Assembly: GCA_009760855.2 (NCBI GenBank) | Contig: WPIO01000075.1 | Coordinates: 1,948,912 to 2,012,911, forward strand | Source of the DNA: Cristatella mucedo | Taxonomy: Eukaryota > Bryozoa > Phylactolaemata > Cristatellidae | DNA: 64,000 nt | Direction of reading: 5' to 3' | Shown: positions 20,293 to 33,715 of the stretch, piece by piece | How the letters are laid out: each line of letters opens with the position of its first letter | Numbering within the stretch: the stretch's first letter is position 1 | The notes under the pieces: generated by a model | What the model saw: the letters and a program-made list of their open reading frames with translations, nothing else | What the model was told of the DNA's origin: nothing | The model's database searches: none | Position numbers and translations under genes: made by a program

Positions 20293-20446
20293 TAAATAAA
20301 TATAAATATAATTCATTTATATAGCGCCCAAGAGAACTTAATCTCTATTCAGGCGCTTCACATATGCCTCGGGGCTCGACCCCACGACCTCAGTCAGACC
20401 TTGGTCGGGGCGAGCACCTTAACCGCTAGACCAAACCAGCTCTGCT
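20293..20446 (-). mobile_element. tRNA-derived SINE with LINE-like tail (family S2)
   Basis: On the minus strand, a tRNA-like head (AGCTGGTTTGGTCTAGCGG, then GGGGTCGAGCCCCG as B box) is followed by GAAGCGCCTGAATAGAGATTAAGTTCTCTTGGGCGCTATATAAATG. That tail resembles the 3' end of the local LINEs. Other copies are at 37711-38024 (interrupted) and 61690-61826. Confidence 0.75.
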
Positions 20447-20469
20447 AGGTAGTGAAGCCTGAGTGAATG

Positions 20470-20701
20470 GAAAAATTGATCTGATTTATTTGTGGGAATA
20501 TAGTACTGAGCATGAGAATTACATTTGGACTCACTCTATCGCTCCTGGATTTAAGTCCCACGTTCTGTACCCAAATGATGGATTTCTCCATCACTATCTT
20601 CAAATACATTGGGGTCCTCTACAACCTTGACTGACTTCCATGCGTGTGGTTTTAGGAAGTTTCTATGGCAGCGCATAAGCACACGTCTGTCGCTTCTGTA
20701 A
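20470..20701 (+). pseudogene. GT92 last-exon fragment, frameshifted
   Basis: Two frames together match the end of GT92 exon 4. The first covers ENYIWTHSIAPGFKSHVL, then PNDGFLHHY. After a one-base shift the second covers TLTDFHACGF, QRISTRLSLL and a stop at 20699-20701. The upstream catalytic part and DxD motif are absent. It looks like a truncated tandem duplicate about 4.8 kb downstream of the parent. Confidence 0.8.
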
Positions 20702-21350
20702 TGAAGACGAGCGTCACGTGACGCCCACTAGCCCCTGAAAGTTACGCAAAGCGCATGCTGTCCGCCCCTGGATCAAATGCAGGGAGCATGCTGAACGCTA
20801 TATCAAAATTGAAGGCTTATCGGCGACGTTTTCTTTCCGAGAGTTGCGAAATGTATTGCGGGGAATTCTAGTCTCCACAAATTCTTTCTTTATAGTTGGA
20901 TTAGGACACTTTTCCATGCGCCTACAGTTTTCTTTTTGAAATAACACTAACATATCAATGCGAAATTTAGCTTTGTAACTTCAAACAATAATAAACCTTC
21001 TCCAGCTCATTTGGGCGCAACCAGAATATACTCTACCAGAATAAAAACTAAAGTGGCTGCGAATCCAAGATCATAAAGCACAAGACTTGGCACCAAAAGG
21101 AACTATCCTAGCATTGCTGTTCCGGCCATGGAAAAACCAAACCACCCGAATGTCTGAGAATGATCACGAAAAACTCTAGATCTCCAGTGGGGAAAGAGAA
21201 TGAAGCTTCCACCACTCGGTCGCAGCGAAGTAAATACAGCATCAGAGAGGAAAGAGACAGTCCTCTAGTTGGTCACAAAGACAGCCACTGGTGCCAAGTG
21301 CTGGGGCAGACTCGTCGCTCTTCGCCCGTTACCGACTTCCATGCTGACGG
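20702..21350. other. No recognised feature
   Basis: Mixed-composition sequence with no repeat or protein match I can recognise. Confidence 0.4.
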
Positions 21351-21353
21351 CTG

Positions 21354-21354
21354 A

Positions 21355-21416
<62 letters not shown>

Positions 21417-21528
21417 GAGAGAGAGACGTAGACATAGAAAGAAGGACATATAGAGACAGAAGAGAGACAGGCGGACAAAGAGCAAGAGTGAGACTGAGAT
21501 AGAGAAAGAGAGAGCGAGACACTGAGAC

Positions 21529-21567
<39 letters not shown>

Positions 21568-21745
21568 AAGACGGAGAGGGAGAGGGAGAGGGAGAGAGGG
21601 AGAGGGAGGGAGAGAGAGAGCGAGAAAGAGACACACACACACACACATACGCACAGATAGAGAGAGACACACAGAGAGACGGAGACAGATATAGAGATAA
21701 AGAGAGAGAGACAGAGGCAGAGAGGAAAAGAGAGTCAGACACACA
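21354..21745 (+). repeat. (GA)n-rich imperfect microsatellite
   Basis: About 390 bases of GAGA with interspersed GGAGA, CACA and AGACAGAG units. Almost all purine on the plus strand. Low-complexity frames through it are not genes. Confidence 0.97.
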
Positions 21746-21858
21746 GAGGCAGAGGCCACGCCTCTGTCTCTGAATGGAGCGCCACATATCAGCTTCGTCA
21801 GCTTTGTTCTAAAGGAGCTCTAATAACCCATTCCAATGTAAGTCACTGCCGTGAATAC

Positions 21859-21859
<1 letters not shown>

Positions 21860-21891
<32 letters not shown>

Positions 21892-21965
21892 GTACTTGAT
21901 ATAGCGCCCTCAGAGAACTTAATCTCTTTCTAGGCGCTTTACATTTACTGCAAAGGGAAATGCAA
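21860..21965 (-). mobile_element. LINE 3' tail
   Basis: (AAT)n, then GATATAGCGCCCTCAGAGAACTTAATCTCTTTCTAGGCGCTTTACATTTGCTGCAAAGG. This is the conserved 3' end of the local CR1/L2-like LINE, read on the minus strand. Confidence 0.75.
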
Positions 21966-22981
21966 TTGAAATACAACTGCAAGCATCGTCGCATACGGTT
22001 GCCGCAACGAGTTTATTATTAGTCACAAGCTTGATGAACATCCGATCTAGAGTGACCTTGTTGCTCAACAGCCTGAAACTTCCATTTGAATTGGCAGCGC
22101 GACCGGACGCACTCCCGAGGCCGCAGTCGGCTGCAGTGCCCCAACGCGTCAGCCCCGGCCAATGGCGAAGACGTTCGGACGGAGCCGCGCATGCAGTCGC
22201 GGCTGCTCCGGGGGGGGGGTGTCACGGCCGGACAAGCTCTGAGACCGCAGCGCTCCTTGGCTACTCGCTCGAGCGAGCGAGCGACCGAGTCTAACTCCCC
22301 CCCCCCCTCAAAAAAGCGCTAGAGGCCGTCGGCGAGTAAATTCGTCAACAGCCACGTGAAAGTCTGAACGTGAACGTCTGTACAGCGTGGGATCCGTGAG
22401 CTGAGTGTTGGGCGGCGATGGTGGAGACCGATGGCGGCGCAGGCCGTGACGCCGCCCGAACGCGGAGTGAGTCTTCGCGAAGCGACCGCCGGTGACGGGG
22501 TTGGTCAGGTCGCATGCGCGCGAGGCGGCCGGGGCCAACCGCTGCCCCGTCAGATCTTCCACGGAAATTTCTTGCCTTTTTTGTCGCGAAGAACGCATTG
22601 ACGACCTGCAATGAATCAGACGCATCGGACGGATCGGACGCAAGGCTGCGGCTGGTGGACGCCTCTGCTGGTCGCCTCCGGCGATCGCCGCGGGGCGGCG
22701 CTGGCGGGGCCGGCGTCGGGACGATCGCCGCTCCCTCCGCGCGAAAGGGATTGAGTCGAGGGATCGATCGAGTCAAGTCTCGCGATCTGATCTCGAGATC
22801 TTCGTTCTGATCTTCGATCCGATCCGATCGATCGATCTTCGATGCGATCGATCGATCGATCGGATCAATCTTCGATCTTATCTTTGGTCTGATCTCGACA
22901 ACTTCAAGATCGACGCAAGGCGTCGAGTGAGCGAGCACGCCACCGCCCCCACCCCCCACCCCCGCGCGCGTGCAAGCCTAC

Positions 22982-24620
<1,639 letters not shown>

Positions 24621-24915
24621 GCGCGCGCGCGCTGTAGCGCCTACCGGCGAGCCGCCTGCGCGCCTGTCGATCGGGCGCGCTCGCTCGCTCGCCGCAACGC
24701 GACGGAGGGCGCTCGCGCCCGCTTTTTAAATGAGCCGTCGCCGCCGCATTGCCGGCTCCTCCCCTCCGCGCCGCTGCGGCGCCGGAGCGGCGGCGGCAGG
24801 CTATGCTGCAGCCTCGTTTACGCAAGCGGCCTCGTTTACGTAAGCCAGGTTGCGGCGTCTTTGTGCGGCAGCGGCCCCTACGGTTGACTGGGGTTGACCA
24901 ACCGCGCGTAGCAGA

Positions 24916-24957
24916 ATGCTGCTGCCACCGCCGCCGCCGCCGCCGCCGCCGCCGCTG
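24916..24957 (+). repeat. (GCC)n triplet repeat
   Basis: About 12 CCG/GCC units upstream of the nucleoredoxin-like start, within the CpG-rich region. Confidence 0.9.
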
Positions 24958-25149
24958 CTCCGGCCGCAGGCCGCAGGCCGCAGTCCACGAGCCGTGCCGA
25001 GCCGTGCGGCCGTGCCGAGCGCTCGCGTCTGGGGTTCTCTGGTACGCAGCCATGGCGATGGCATGCGCCAAACGACAGCTTCAGTGATAAGAGCCGGTCG
25101 TTTCGTCGCGCGCGTCCGTCAGTTGTCTTGATGATACTACTACCACTAG

Positions 25150-25430
25150 CCATTCGATCGTGCTTTCTTTGCAGCAAATGTAAAGGGCCTAGAAATAGAT
25201 TGAGTTCTATGATGGCGCCATGTCAAATGTATTATTGTTTTTATTACTTGCAAAACTTTTGCATGGCGCCCTGAGAAAACTGCAACCACGTTGTGCTTGT
25301 TATCATTGAGCATGCTGCCACTAACCATTTCTACCACGCGTCCTTAGCAGCAAATGTAAAGGGCCTAGAAAGAGATTGAGTTCTCTGAGGGCGCTATATC
25401 AGACATTTTATTATTATTATTATTATTAAC
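25150..25430 (+). mobile_element. Two LINE 3' tails in tandem
   Basis: Two copies of GCAAATGTAAAGGGCCTAGAAA(T/G)AGATTGAGTTCT...GGCGC(C/T)AT end in ATT-rich tracts, at about 25150-25240 and 25310-25428. Confidence 0.75.
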
Positions 25431-25793
25431 TGGAGATAATAGAGTATCGTCTCTGGAAATTTGTGCGCGACAGATGACGCGAAGCGCTCTGTCAGCGTCT
25501 CCCCGAGAGCGCCGCACGCCGCGTGAGGATCTCCGACCGGCGGCGCCGCGCAAACAAGGCCGCCGTGTGAACATCGTCTCCTCAGAAATCTCTAAAATGT
25601 CTAAACATCTCCGAGGGTCTCCACAAAAACTCGTCTGCGTGAAATTCCTCAATATGCAGCCTCGCCTACTTCGCAATGGGCCCAGCCGTAGCACGCTCCG
25701 CACTACTTTTTTAAAGCTGTCGAAAGACGAAGTGGAAGCGAGAAGCTGCGCTGCTTCGGCGCACGCGCGCTGCCACCCGAGGGTGCGCTCTCC

Positions 25794-25935
25794 GAGGACG
25801 CTTTACTTAGTCGCGCTGACGCCAAAGAACGACGAGGACGCGTTACTTAATCACGCAGTCGCCAAAGAGCGACAAGGATGCGTTACTTAATCGCACTGGC
25901 ACCAAAGAGTAACGAGGACGCGTTACTTAACCGGC
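25794..25935 (+). repeat. 40-bp minisatellite, about 3.5 units
   Basis: Units start at 25794, 25834, 25874 and 25914 with the pattern GAGGACGCGTTACTTAATC..GCC-AAAGA.CGAC. Each is exactly 40 bases, with a few substitutions. Confidence 0.9.
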
Positions 25936-27419
25936 GAGCAAAACACTCGGGCTGAACGCGAGCGCGGCGTCGTCGCAGCAGCAGGCTCGAATGCCCCGAG
26001 GGGCTTATCGATTTTTCCGCAGCGCTCGGCACGCCCCGGCGTTTCTCCCTGGCTGCGCGCTTCAGCGCCTCAGCTGCTTTCTGTCTGCACCACCTGGTCT
26101 CCGGGGGGGGGGAGAGAGAGGCTCCGTTACTATGACTCCAGCCGGAAGCGCCTGCGTCGAACGCCAGCGGCTAAACGCACGGCGCGAGCTGAAACCGCCG
26201 CCCACTCGGAAACGCTCGTAAGCCAGCCCGCCACACCGCGAGCGCGCTCCCGCGCGACCTCGCGCACCTGCCTGCGGGGCTGGCGGGATGCCGGAGAAAG
26301 TAAGGAGATGTGCACCGCTTGACCGGCGAAACTGAGGCGGCGATGGCGGCGGGAAAGAGATGACGGCTAATATCGCTCGGTCGCTCTGGAGCCGTCGCTT
26401 AGCCGGCGGCCGCTCAGGGGCGGCGCCGCAAGTAATTTCCGTCAAAACGGCCCTCGCAGATCGATTTCCGACGCGATGGACGCCGTGCGCGCGCGCCATC
26501 TGACTTGCTTAAGCGCGAAATCGGCAGCGTGCGGGCGAGAGAGAGCAGCGTTCGCGCGCCTAAAACGGCACGCGAAAAGGCGGCGGCGGCATTCGCGCGG
26601 CGAGTTCGCGCTTCGTCAAGCGGCATTCGCTCGCGAGCGCGAGCGCATCAAAACGGGCGAACGTCGTCCGTCGTGTGCCAGCGACGTGCTTCCGGCTCCG
26701 GGTCGCCATTTTTTTGGTGCTTCCGCTTCGTATTCTTTTCATCGCGGTGCTCACGCCCATCTCGCCAGAAGGACCTCTCCGAGAGCGTGCGGCGCTTGCG
26801 GGCACGCCCGTGCGTGCGCACAAAAAGTGGGCGCAAAAAGTGCCCGCAAGAAGTGGCCGTCGGCACGCCAGTGCGTGCCGACGGCTACTTTCTCTCAAGA
26901 CGACAGCAAAAGACGCCGGATCGCAGAAGTAGCTATTGAACAAATGCCTTGCGCCTGGCAAACGCGGTGCGCGCATTTAATTTTAGCTTTCCTGCTACTC
27001 AGAGGCCGAGGGAGGGCACTTTATTGAAATGAAAGCCGCGAGTGCTTGCCGGGAGCCGGCATCTGGCGGAGGAATTCGGTGGCTTCGAAGGAGCTGCAGA
27101 CGACGCTGTTGTTGCTGCTGCTGCTGTTGGCTCTAATTTCACCCAGCGAAAGAAAACCGGGAGACGCAATGCGCCGATGCGTCGCCGTCTCGCGCTCGCG
27201 ACCCGGGTGCCCTTCGCTTGCGCTCGCCGACGCCAGGGAAATTGAAACCGCGACGCGTGCGACGCATGTTTCCGCTCGTGGCCCCGCTACCCAAGCGACG
27301 ATGACGTGGCGACCCTGTGAAAGCAGACGCACTCGTTTATTACAGCCTTCGGTGGATCTTCGGCGATTCGGTCACTCGGGTGCACGTACCTGCTCACACT
27401 TTGCTTGCTGCATGCAGAT

Positions 27420-27515
27420 GTTACCACCAATTATTAAGTAACGCTTTCTATACAGCATCTGTAAAGTGCCTATAGAGAGACTCAATTCTCTTAAGGGCGC
27501 TGTACATATTTATAG
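27420..27515 (+). mobile_element. LINE 3' tail
   Basis: GCATCTGTAAAGTGCCTATAGAGAGACTCAATTCTCTTAAGGGCGCTGTACAT is a diverged copy of the conserved LINE end. It is followed at 27591-27617 by poly-G and (GT)n. Confidence 0.6.
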
Positions 27516-29189
27516 TTATCGCTATTACTATCCCTATCGCCGCTCGGCCGCAGAGCATTCGTCGTCGGTGGCCAGCCGGCGTCTTCTCAAGGGGGGGGGG
27601 GTGTGTGTGTGTGTGTGCAGTCGGTCCAAAGCATCCGCGCCTCAATTCAGCGGCGCCGCGGTCAGAGGCGCTCGGGGGAAGCAGCGCTTGACATTGAGCG
27701 AAATTGCGAAAAGTGAGCGCGAGCGGAAAAACGAAAAACGAAAAAACTTTTCGCGCGAGAAACAGACCTGCGACGGCCAAGCTCGCCGCTGCGCGACGCG
27801 GGCGCGCGACGGCGGGCGCCGACGCACCATCCGGCTTCCGGGCCGCCCCGAATGCAGGCCATTTCGGCGCGACCGCCGGAGCGCGCGCGCGCCCCGGCCG
27901 AGTCGCGCCTGGCCGCCGACAGTGCCCGTCGGACGCTAGCCGCCGCTGTCGCGGCGACCGCGGCGGCTGTCGCGCCGCGAGCTGCGCGCGCGCTTGCCGC
28001 GAGCGTACCGCTGTCCCTCGGAACGCAAGCGTTCGGCCCCAAAGCAGCCGGCGCTGGGCCGCGAAGCCGTGCGACCGACGCCGGCGGCAGAGCCGGATGG
28101 CCGCCGACTCGCGGAGAGATGGCCGCGAAGCGCGCGGCTCAGCATTCGTACGCGAAGCAGCCTCCGAGGCGCGCGCGCGCGGGCAATGGCGCGGCGCGAC
28201 AGCCCGCGGTATTTAGTGAAAGGGAAAGAAGTCGAGCTCAGCGCGACGGCGGCGGCGACGAGTTGGGTTCGCTCGCACCGTCGACGCGCTAGCCGCCGCC
28301 GCAGCAGCGCGGCGAGGTCGCAGAATGCATTAATCGCTGCTGAGTCTTGAGTGGGAGTGCATTCCCATCGCCGTCGCAACTGCTCGCCGACGTACTTTCT
28401 CGCTCGCTCGCTCGCTCGCAGAGCGCAGAACGCGACGCGGAGTGATGCAGTATCTTCGACGGCGAGCTCGCGGCGTCCGGTGCGAGCACAATCGGGGAAA
28501 GCGTTGCTGAGCGGCGAACTCTTTATTTCACTTCGCCGCTCGCGGATATCGGCGAAGAAGAGCGGCGCGACTAGGTGCAATCAGGCCGACGGAAGGCGGG
28601 AAAGAGAGCGTCTGCTCAGCCCAAGCGGCGGCGGCGAGAGACAAGAGTTCCTCTGTCGGCCAGGACGAGACGGATATGGGTATCGGGCGTGGCTGACCTG
28701 CTTTGGGGGGAGGGCTGAGATTGCCGACGGGCGAGCAATCGAGCTGGCGTGCAGCCCGCGGTTACCGCAGCATTCCAATCTACTGCAATAGCTCGGCTCG
28801 CCTCGCAACCGCGTCATATCCGGCCGGAGCAGTGGCGCGCAGATTACGTCGCTCGCGCGATTGTCAATCGTCTCAATTCTGAATAGCCAATAAACTCTCG
28901 CTGCTGCATTTTGAGTCGGGTACATGTGACGGCGGCGGCGGCCTCGCGTTCGCACGCTGAAGCCTCCGCTTCAGCGTGCGAACCCGCGCGCGTCCTACCC
29001 GCCGCGAGCTCGGCCCGTCCGACCGGCTCTGCGGTCCTCAGCTCCAATGCCACTATCGAGAGTCGAGTCCCAACCGCCCGCCTACCTCGTACTCCTGCTT
29101 TTTATACGGAGTCGGCAGTAACATATCGCCTAATCGTATAATCGACAATAATACTGTTCAGCTACACAGCATTGCTTAAATTCGGGCAG

Positions 29190-29965
29190 GGATACACATC
29201 TTAATTGGTCCGTGCATTTGTGACATCCCGTCTAGACTTGTGTAACTCACCGGTTGCTGGTCTACCGGTCTGTGCAATCAATCTGGCGCTTATAGCTGGT
29301 GCAAAACCCTGCAGCTAGACTTGTCTGTCGTGAGCGTCGCAGTTGTCACGTCACACCACTTCTCGCCTACCTGCACTGGCTCCCAGTCAAGCAACGCATC
29401 GACTTCAAGGTTTTGTCATTTACTTTTAGGTCCCTTCATTCCTTGGCTCCAGCATACCTATCAGATCTACTGCCCCACCAGGCTAAGCATAGTACCGCCC
29501 GCTTTTGGGAATCCAATTGTTTACCTATGCCTCGTATTTACCTCAAATTCGTTGGAGACTGTACTTTTAGTTCGTATGCTCCCGAAGCCTGGAACTTACT
29601 CCCGACTTGCGTCACGACATCCTCGGACTTGACCCCATTTAAAAAGACTAAAAATGCATAAATTTATCACAGCATTTAATCGGTGCCTGCGATTAGACTT
29701 GTACGTGCTGACACTGCGCATGCTAACCACACTTGCATGCTGACCCTGCGCATGCTAACCACACTTGCATGCTGACCCTGTGCATGGCACCTCTAACCTC
29801 TAACCTCTAACCGTGCTACTCTTGCTGTTCATTGAGCATGCTACCACTAACAACTCGATCGTGCTTCCTTTGCAGCAAATTTAAAGTGCCTAGAAAGAGA
29901 TTGAGTTCTCTGAGGGAGCTAGTCTAAATGCATTATTATTATTATTGTTATTATTATTATTGTCC
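29190..29965 (+). mobile_element. CR1/L2-like LINE, 3' fragment
   Basis: Carries the LINE protein's C-terminal region in broken frames ([20 protein letters not shown], then [12 protein letters not shown]). A 3' UTR with short tandem repeats (29700-29800, including CCTCTAA x3) follows. It ends in GAGATTGAGTTCTCTGAGGG and (ATT)n. 5' truncated. Confidence 0.85.
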
Positions 29966-30924
29966 GCCGTCATTCGGCTTGTTTATCAGGTGCCGCCGTT
30001 TCAGCAAGCTCCAACAGTTCGAACGACGCCAGCTTAACACGACAGCATCCTGTTACTAAACTTCTGAGGTTCAACAAAAAGTTTGGATTATATTAGAGCG
30101 CACAATTTCTTATTAAGAACCGGCTTTGTTTTTCAGAATATTCCAAGGGCTTCAAAAACAAGAGGCGCGCCACGTCTCGGACTGTGTCACCTCTCGTTAC
30201 GGTTTTCCTCACAGCGATTCGTGCACAGCGCGACAGTGTCATCTTTGCCTTGCAGAGGCACCGCTTGACGGCAGCACACTCAACGCTTCGATGATTGGGC
30301 AATAGCATTACAAAGAAGTACGCACACTCGCACGGCCGCTCGGCTCGCTGGGACCGGGAAGTTTTGCCCCATTGCGGGAATCCGACGAACGCGTCGTTCG
30401 CCCGGGACGCACTCGCACTCGCCGGGCGCTCCGCAGCGACCCGCCTCCCTCTCGCTGCAGCCAGCATTAGCGCGTTGGAGAGAGGCGGGGTTCAACGGCC
30501 CCAGGTCTCTCATATTTCGGTCAATCCGAAGGGACGTGCTGGGGATGCCTAGCAAGAAATCTTAGCTGATTTAACAGCCGCATTCGTGCAGCGGCAAGAG
30601 ATATCGCAAAACTGAAGCCAGCTTTGCATCTCTTCGGTTCCCGCCGGAGGGGAAGTTTTTTTTTAATCATTTTGTACCAACCCGCGATGGCGCCTAGCGG
30701 CGAGCCTGTGACTAGCGATACGTGCAAGACTTGCTGCTCGTATGAATCCTGGGAGTCCTTTGTCCATAAAAGTCCACGCTAATATTCAATTAAGCGTGCA
30801 CGCATGGACAGGTAGGTCGGTAGGTAATTGCCCACCGCCAACCGCCGCGTCTTCATTGCACGAGGTCCCTGTTATTGCGTGCTCATTTCTAGGCGCTCAG
30901 AGGATTCCCAGTACGACCGTGCGG

Positions 30925-31045
30925 CGTCTGCGCGAGTGGGTTTCGTAACCGCTTGCAGTTGGAAATAAAGGGTCGCCCCCACTGAAGGATTCGAACCCAC
31001 GGCTGGGAAGGCCGAGCGACTTACCTTACTTGGGCTATCGCGACC
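30925..31045 (-). mobile_element. tRNA-like SINE relic (S1-related)
   Basis: Minus strand GGGTCGCGATAGCCCAAGTAAGG with B box GGGTTCGAATCC, then a GGGGCGACCCTTTAT segment and ACTGCAAGCGGTT as in S1. GGGTCGC and GCGACCC could pair as an acceptor stem, but the D and T stems are poor, so I call it a relic rather than a tRNA gene. Confidence 0.6.
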
Positions 31046-31211
31046 CAGTAAGCGTAGACATAAGCCTGACGCATCTTTCTGCGATTTGCTGCCGTCGCTA
31101 CGGTCGAGCTTAAGCCCAACCTCGGCTTTATCGTGGCTGCGCCCTTTAGCTTAACCTCCCGCCCCCCGACCCCCGCCCGCGCACGGCCTCCGGCCTCCGG
31201 CCTCCGCGCGC

Positions 31212-31920
31212 GGTTAATAATAATGATAATAATAATGCACTTGATAAAGCGCCCGCGGAGAACTCAATCTCTTTCTAAGCGCTTTACATATGCTGCAAAG
31301 GAACCACGATCGCATGGTGAGTGGTACCACACTTGATAAGCAACACGAATAACATGGTGGGCAGGGGGTGGCATGCACAGGGTCAGCTAGCAAGTGCGGT
31401 TAGTGGCAGCGTGCACAGTGTCAGCACGCGTAAGCACATGAAGGACGAGTCGCAGTGACCCACTAAATGCTGTCCTGAATAGGTGTTTTCAAGTTCTTTT
31501 CAAATGTGGTCAAGTCAGGGGATGTCGTGCCGCAAGTCCGGAGTGAGTTCCAGGCTTTGTGCGAGTACGAACTAAGTGCACGGTCTCCAAAGGATTTGAG
31601 GTTTGTACGAGAAATAGGTAAACAGTTGGATTCCGAAAAGCGGGTGGTGCGATGCTTGGCCTGGTTGAAGAGTAGATCTTATAGGTAGGCTGGAGCAAAA
31701 AAATGAAGGAACCTAAAAGTGAGCGACAAAACCTTGAAGACGACGCGTTGCTTGACTGGGAGCCAGTGCTGGTCGGCGAGAAGTGGTGTGACGTGGCAAC
31801 TGCGACGCTCATGACAGACAAGTCTAGCTGCAGAGTTTTGCACCAGCTGCAAGCGCCTGATTTATTGCACAGGCCAAAAGACCAGCGAGTTACAGAAGTC
31901 AAGCCTGTTAGGTAGCATTC
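31212..31920 (-). mobile_element. CR1/L2-like LINE, 3' fragment
   Basis: Plus strand begins with (AAT)n and GATAAAGCGCCCGCGGAGAACTCAATCTCTTTCTAAGCGC. The minus strand then reads the LINE C-terminal block (a ...HFSPTSTGSQSSNASSSRFC frame, a shifted version of the protein). Same element and orientation as 45176-47350. Confidence 0.85.
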
Positions 31921-32283
31921 AGTTCGTATCTGACGGCCACCTGCGCGTCGCTGACCGTCTATCCTCCCCCCACCGCCGCGAAACCCGGCCAGTCCCTCCC
32001 TCCCCCCCCCATTCCGCATCTGCGCTTAGCGCGAACTTGCGGCGGCGATCCCAGGCCGCCCCGCGCTCTATTACGCCTCCCCGCCGCTCCAGAGCGAACG
32101 GCTGACCGATCGATCGGCAGGCGGAAACGTCCGGGCCGCGAGCGGCAATAAAACCGGCCCCAACACTCACCCCCCCCCCACCCCACCGGACGGCTGCTGG
32201 AAAACCAAACCGCAAGGCGCGTCGGTGCGGGTCACCGCACTGACCTGCCCTCCGCACTGGCTCACGCCCGCAGGCGAACGCAC

Positions 32284-33300
32284 GTGCGTAAACAGCCTCC
32301 GCCGCCGGCGGTCGCGCGGGTCCGCCCAGAGCCTGCGCGGCCGGAACTGCGCGCTCGCACGCTCGCTCGTGTTCCGGTCGCGTCTGCGTGTGTTCCCGAC
32401 TGCCGCTCCGTCCGCCGCTCGCCTTCCCTATCGCGCCAGGTACTGCCGCGCTCGCCGACGCTCATGGTAATGCGGCGCGAGGGCGCTCGGAAGTTGCGCC
32501 ACCGCATCTGGACGAGGCGTCGCGTCGCGTCGCCCCCCCCCCCGAGGCTAGCAGCGAACGCAGCGCAGCCTAGGTCGCCGGCCGACCGCCGTCGACCTCC
32601 CATGCCTGACTCAGGTGGCCGAGATGCGTTAGCGCGCCTCTCTGGTCGACGCTTCGGCGCGCTGCTAGTTCGTACGGCCCTGCCCAGCAGCCTCTCGCTC
32701 TGCCTGCGGGCACCCAGCGGCTCCGGGCCGTTCTGTTCGCGACAACGCAGGTTGCTGGCTGAGCGCCATTGTCGGAACACGTGGTTGCCAGTTGCATGCC
32801 GGGAACCTGAGGCAATTATTCGTGAGCTTGCTCCAAAAACTGGCGATCCCGCAGTAGAACTTGGTGCCGTTGCCGCATTGCCGCCGCAGGTGGCAATGCG
32901 CAAGACTGTGGAACAACTTTTCGAATTTGCCTCACTCTGAGGGGACCGCGCTGACGCTGAAGCGCTCGAGTTGGACCGAAGCGTTCGTTAGATTGGCGGG
33001 CACAGCGCTCGTGCGTTTAGGCTGCTGCTGCCATTCATTGCCGCTCGCAGATAACTCGCTCAGGCGTTTGCGTTGGTCGTTGTGTCCTGTCGATCCGTGG
33101 GCGACTCCGGCGCGTTTGCAAAGGCTGCCAATGTGTCAGTTACCGCCAGTGTGGGCAGCGGTTTGCCGAAAAATTGCGACACGAAAGAAGTGCAACCGAG
33201 CGAGAATGCGCCATGGTCGCCATGGTTTCCCGCCGAGCGCTCGCAGCCGCAGAAGTATCAAAGCAGAGATCAAAGCTGGACAATAAAGCATAGTGCAATA
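32284..33300. other. End of the GC-rich domain, coding status unresolved
   Basis: Long overlapping frames on both strands are Arg/Pro-rich. The plus-strand frame ends at 32938-32940 and a minus-strand frame over 32665-32916 has several cysteines. I recognise no domain in either and do not call a gene. Confidence 0.3.
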
Positions 33301-33471
33301 AAACCGCGGTCCCGAACGTAACGTCTTTCCAATATATTGCTAGAAGTGCTTACAGCTCGACTGGGTGGATTGAATCAGCTTCCGTTTATGTTGCAGCATG
33401 GATTAACTCGGTTCAATAAGTTCTTCCAGGTGTGTTCAGCGCCCAGGAATTGGTTTGCAGATAGTGATAAT

Positions 33472-33715
33472 TGTATTAATGCGTTTGTATAGCGCTCTAA
33501 GAGAACTCAATCTCTTTCTAGGCACTTTACATATGCTATAAATTAAGCATGATCAAATGGTTAGTAATGGCATGCACAATGTCCACAAAGATAACATGGC
33601 TAGAGGTGACGCAATATGGTTTGTGGTAATATGCACAGTGTCAGCAAGCACAAGCACACAGAAGAATTCACACGAGGACCCACCAAATGGTGTGAGAAAC
33701 CGGCGGGTTTTAGCT
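33472..33715 (-). mobile_element. LINE 3' tail and UTR piece
   Basis: GTATAGCGCTCTAAGAGAACTCAATCTCTTTCTAGGCACTTTACATATGCT, then CATGCACAATG, CACAGTGTCAGCA and ACCCACCAAATGGTGTG landmarks. These match the 3' UTR of the 45176-47350 LINE. Confidence 0.7.

Larger units (their letters stand above)
15831..20465. other. Intergenic repeat field between GT92 and its broken copy
   Basis: No coding gene is recognised. It contains a hAT-type small element (16837-17025), an S1 SINE and S2 SINE pieces. About 16,420-16,830 and 17,040-17,480 share diverged landmarks (AATAGATTTA...CACAAATGGCTCATT; GAGC(A/G)CCGCTTCAGAG). A GTCACGC/AAGATGGTG repeat is shared by 16,525-16,620 and 20,050-20,150. Confidence 0.6.

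Noticed and set aside
21265-21787. Long Ser/Leu- or Arg/Glu-rich reading frames
   Set aside because: They are translations of the GA/CT microsatellite in different frames, with no non-repetitive sequence.
26062-28791. Many overlapping 100-210 codon Arg/Ala-rich frames on both strands
   Set aside because: High GC removes stop codons by chance. No domain, signal peptide or splice pattern supports any one of them.
29795-29815. Telomere-like (CCTCTAA)n
   Set aside because: Only three units, inside a LINE 3' UTR, and the unit is not the animal telomere repeat.
30940-31045. tRNA gene (anticodon-loop-like CTTCCCA)
   Set aside because: Acceptor stem pairs, but the D and T stems are poor and the flank matches the S1 SINE body.
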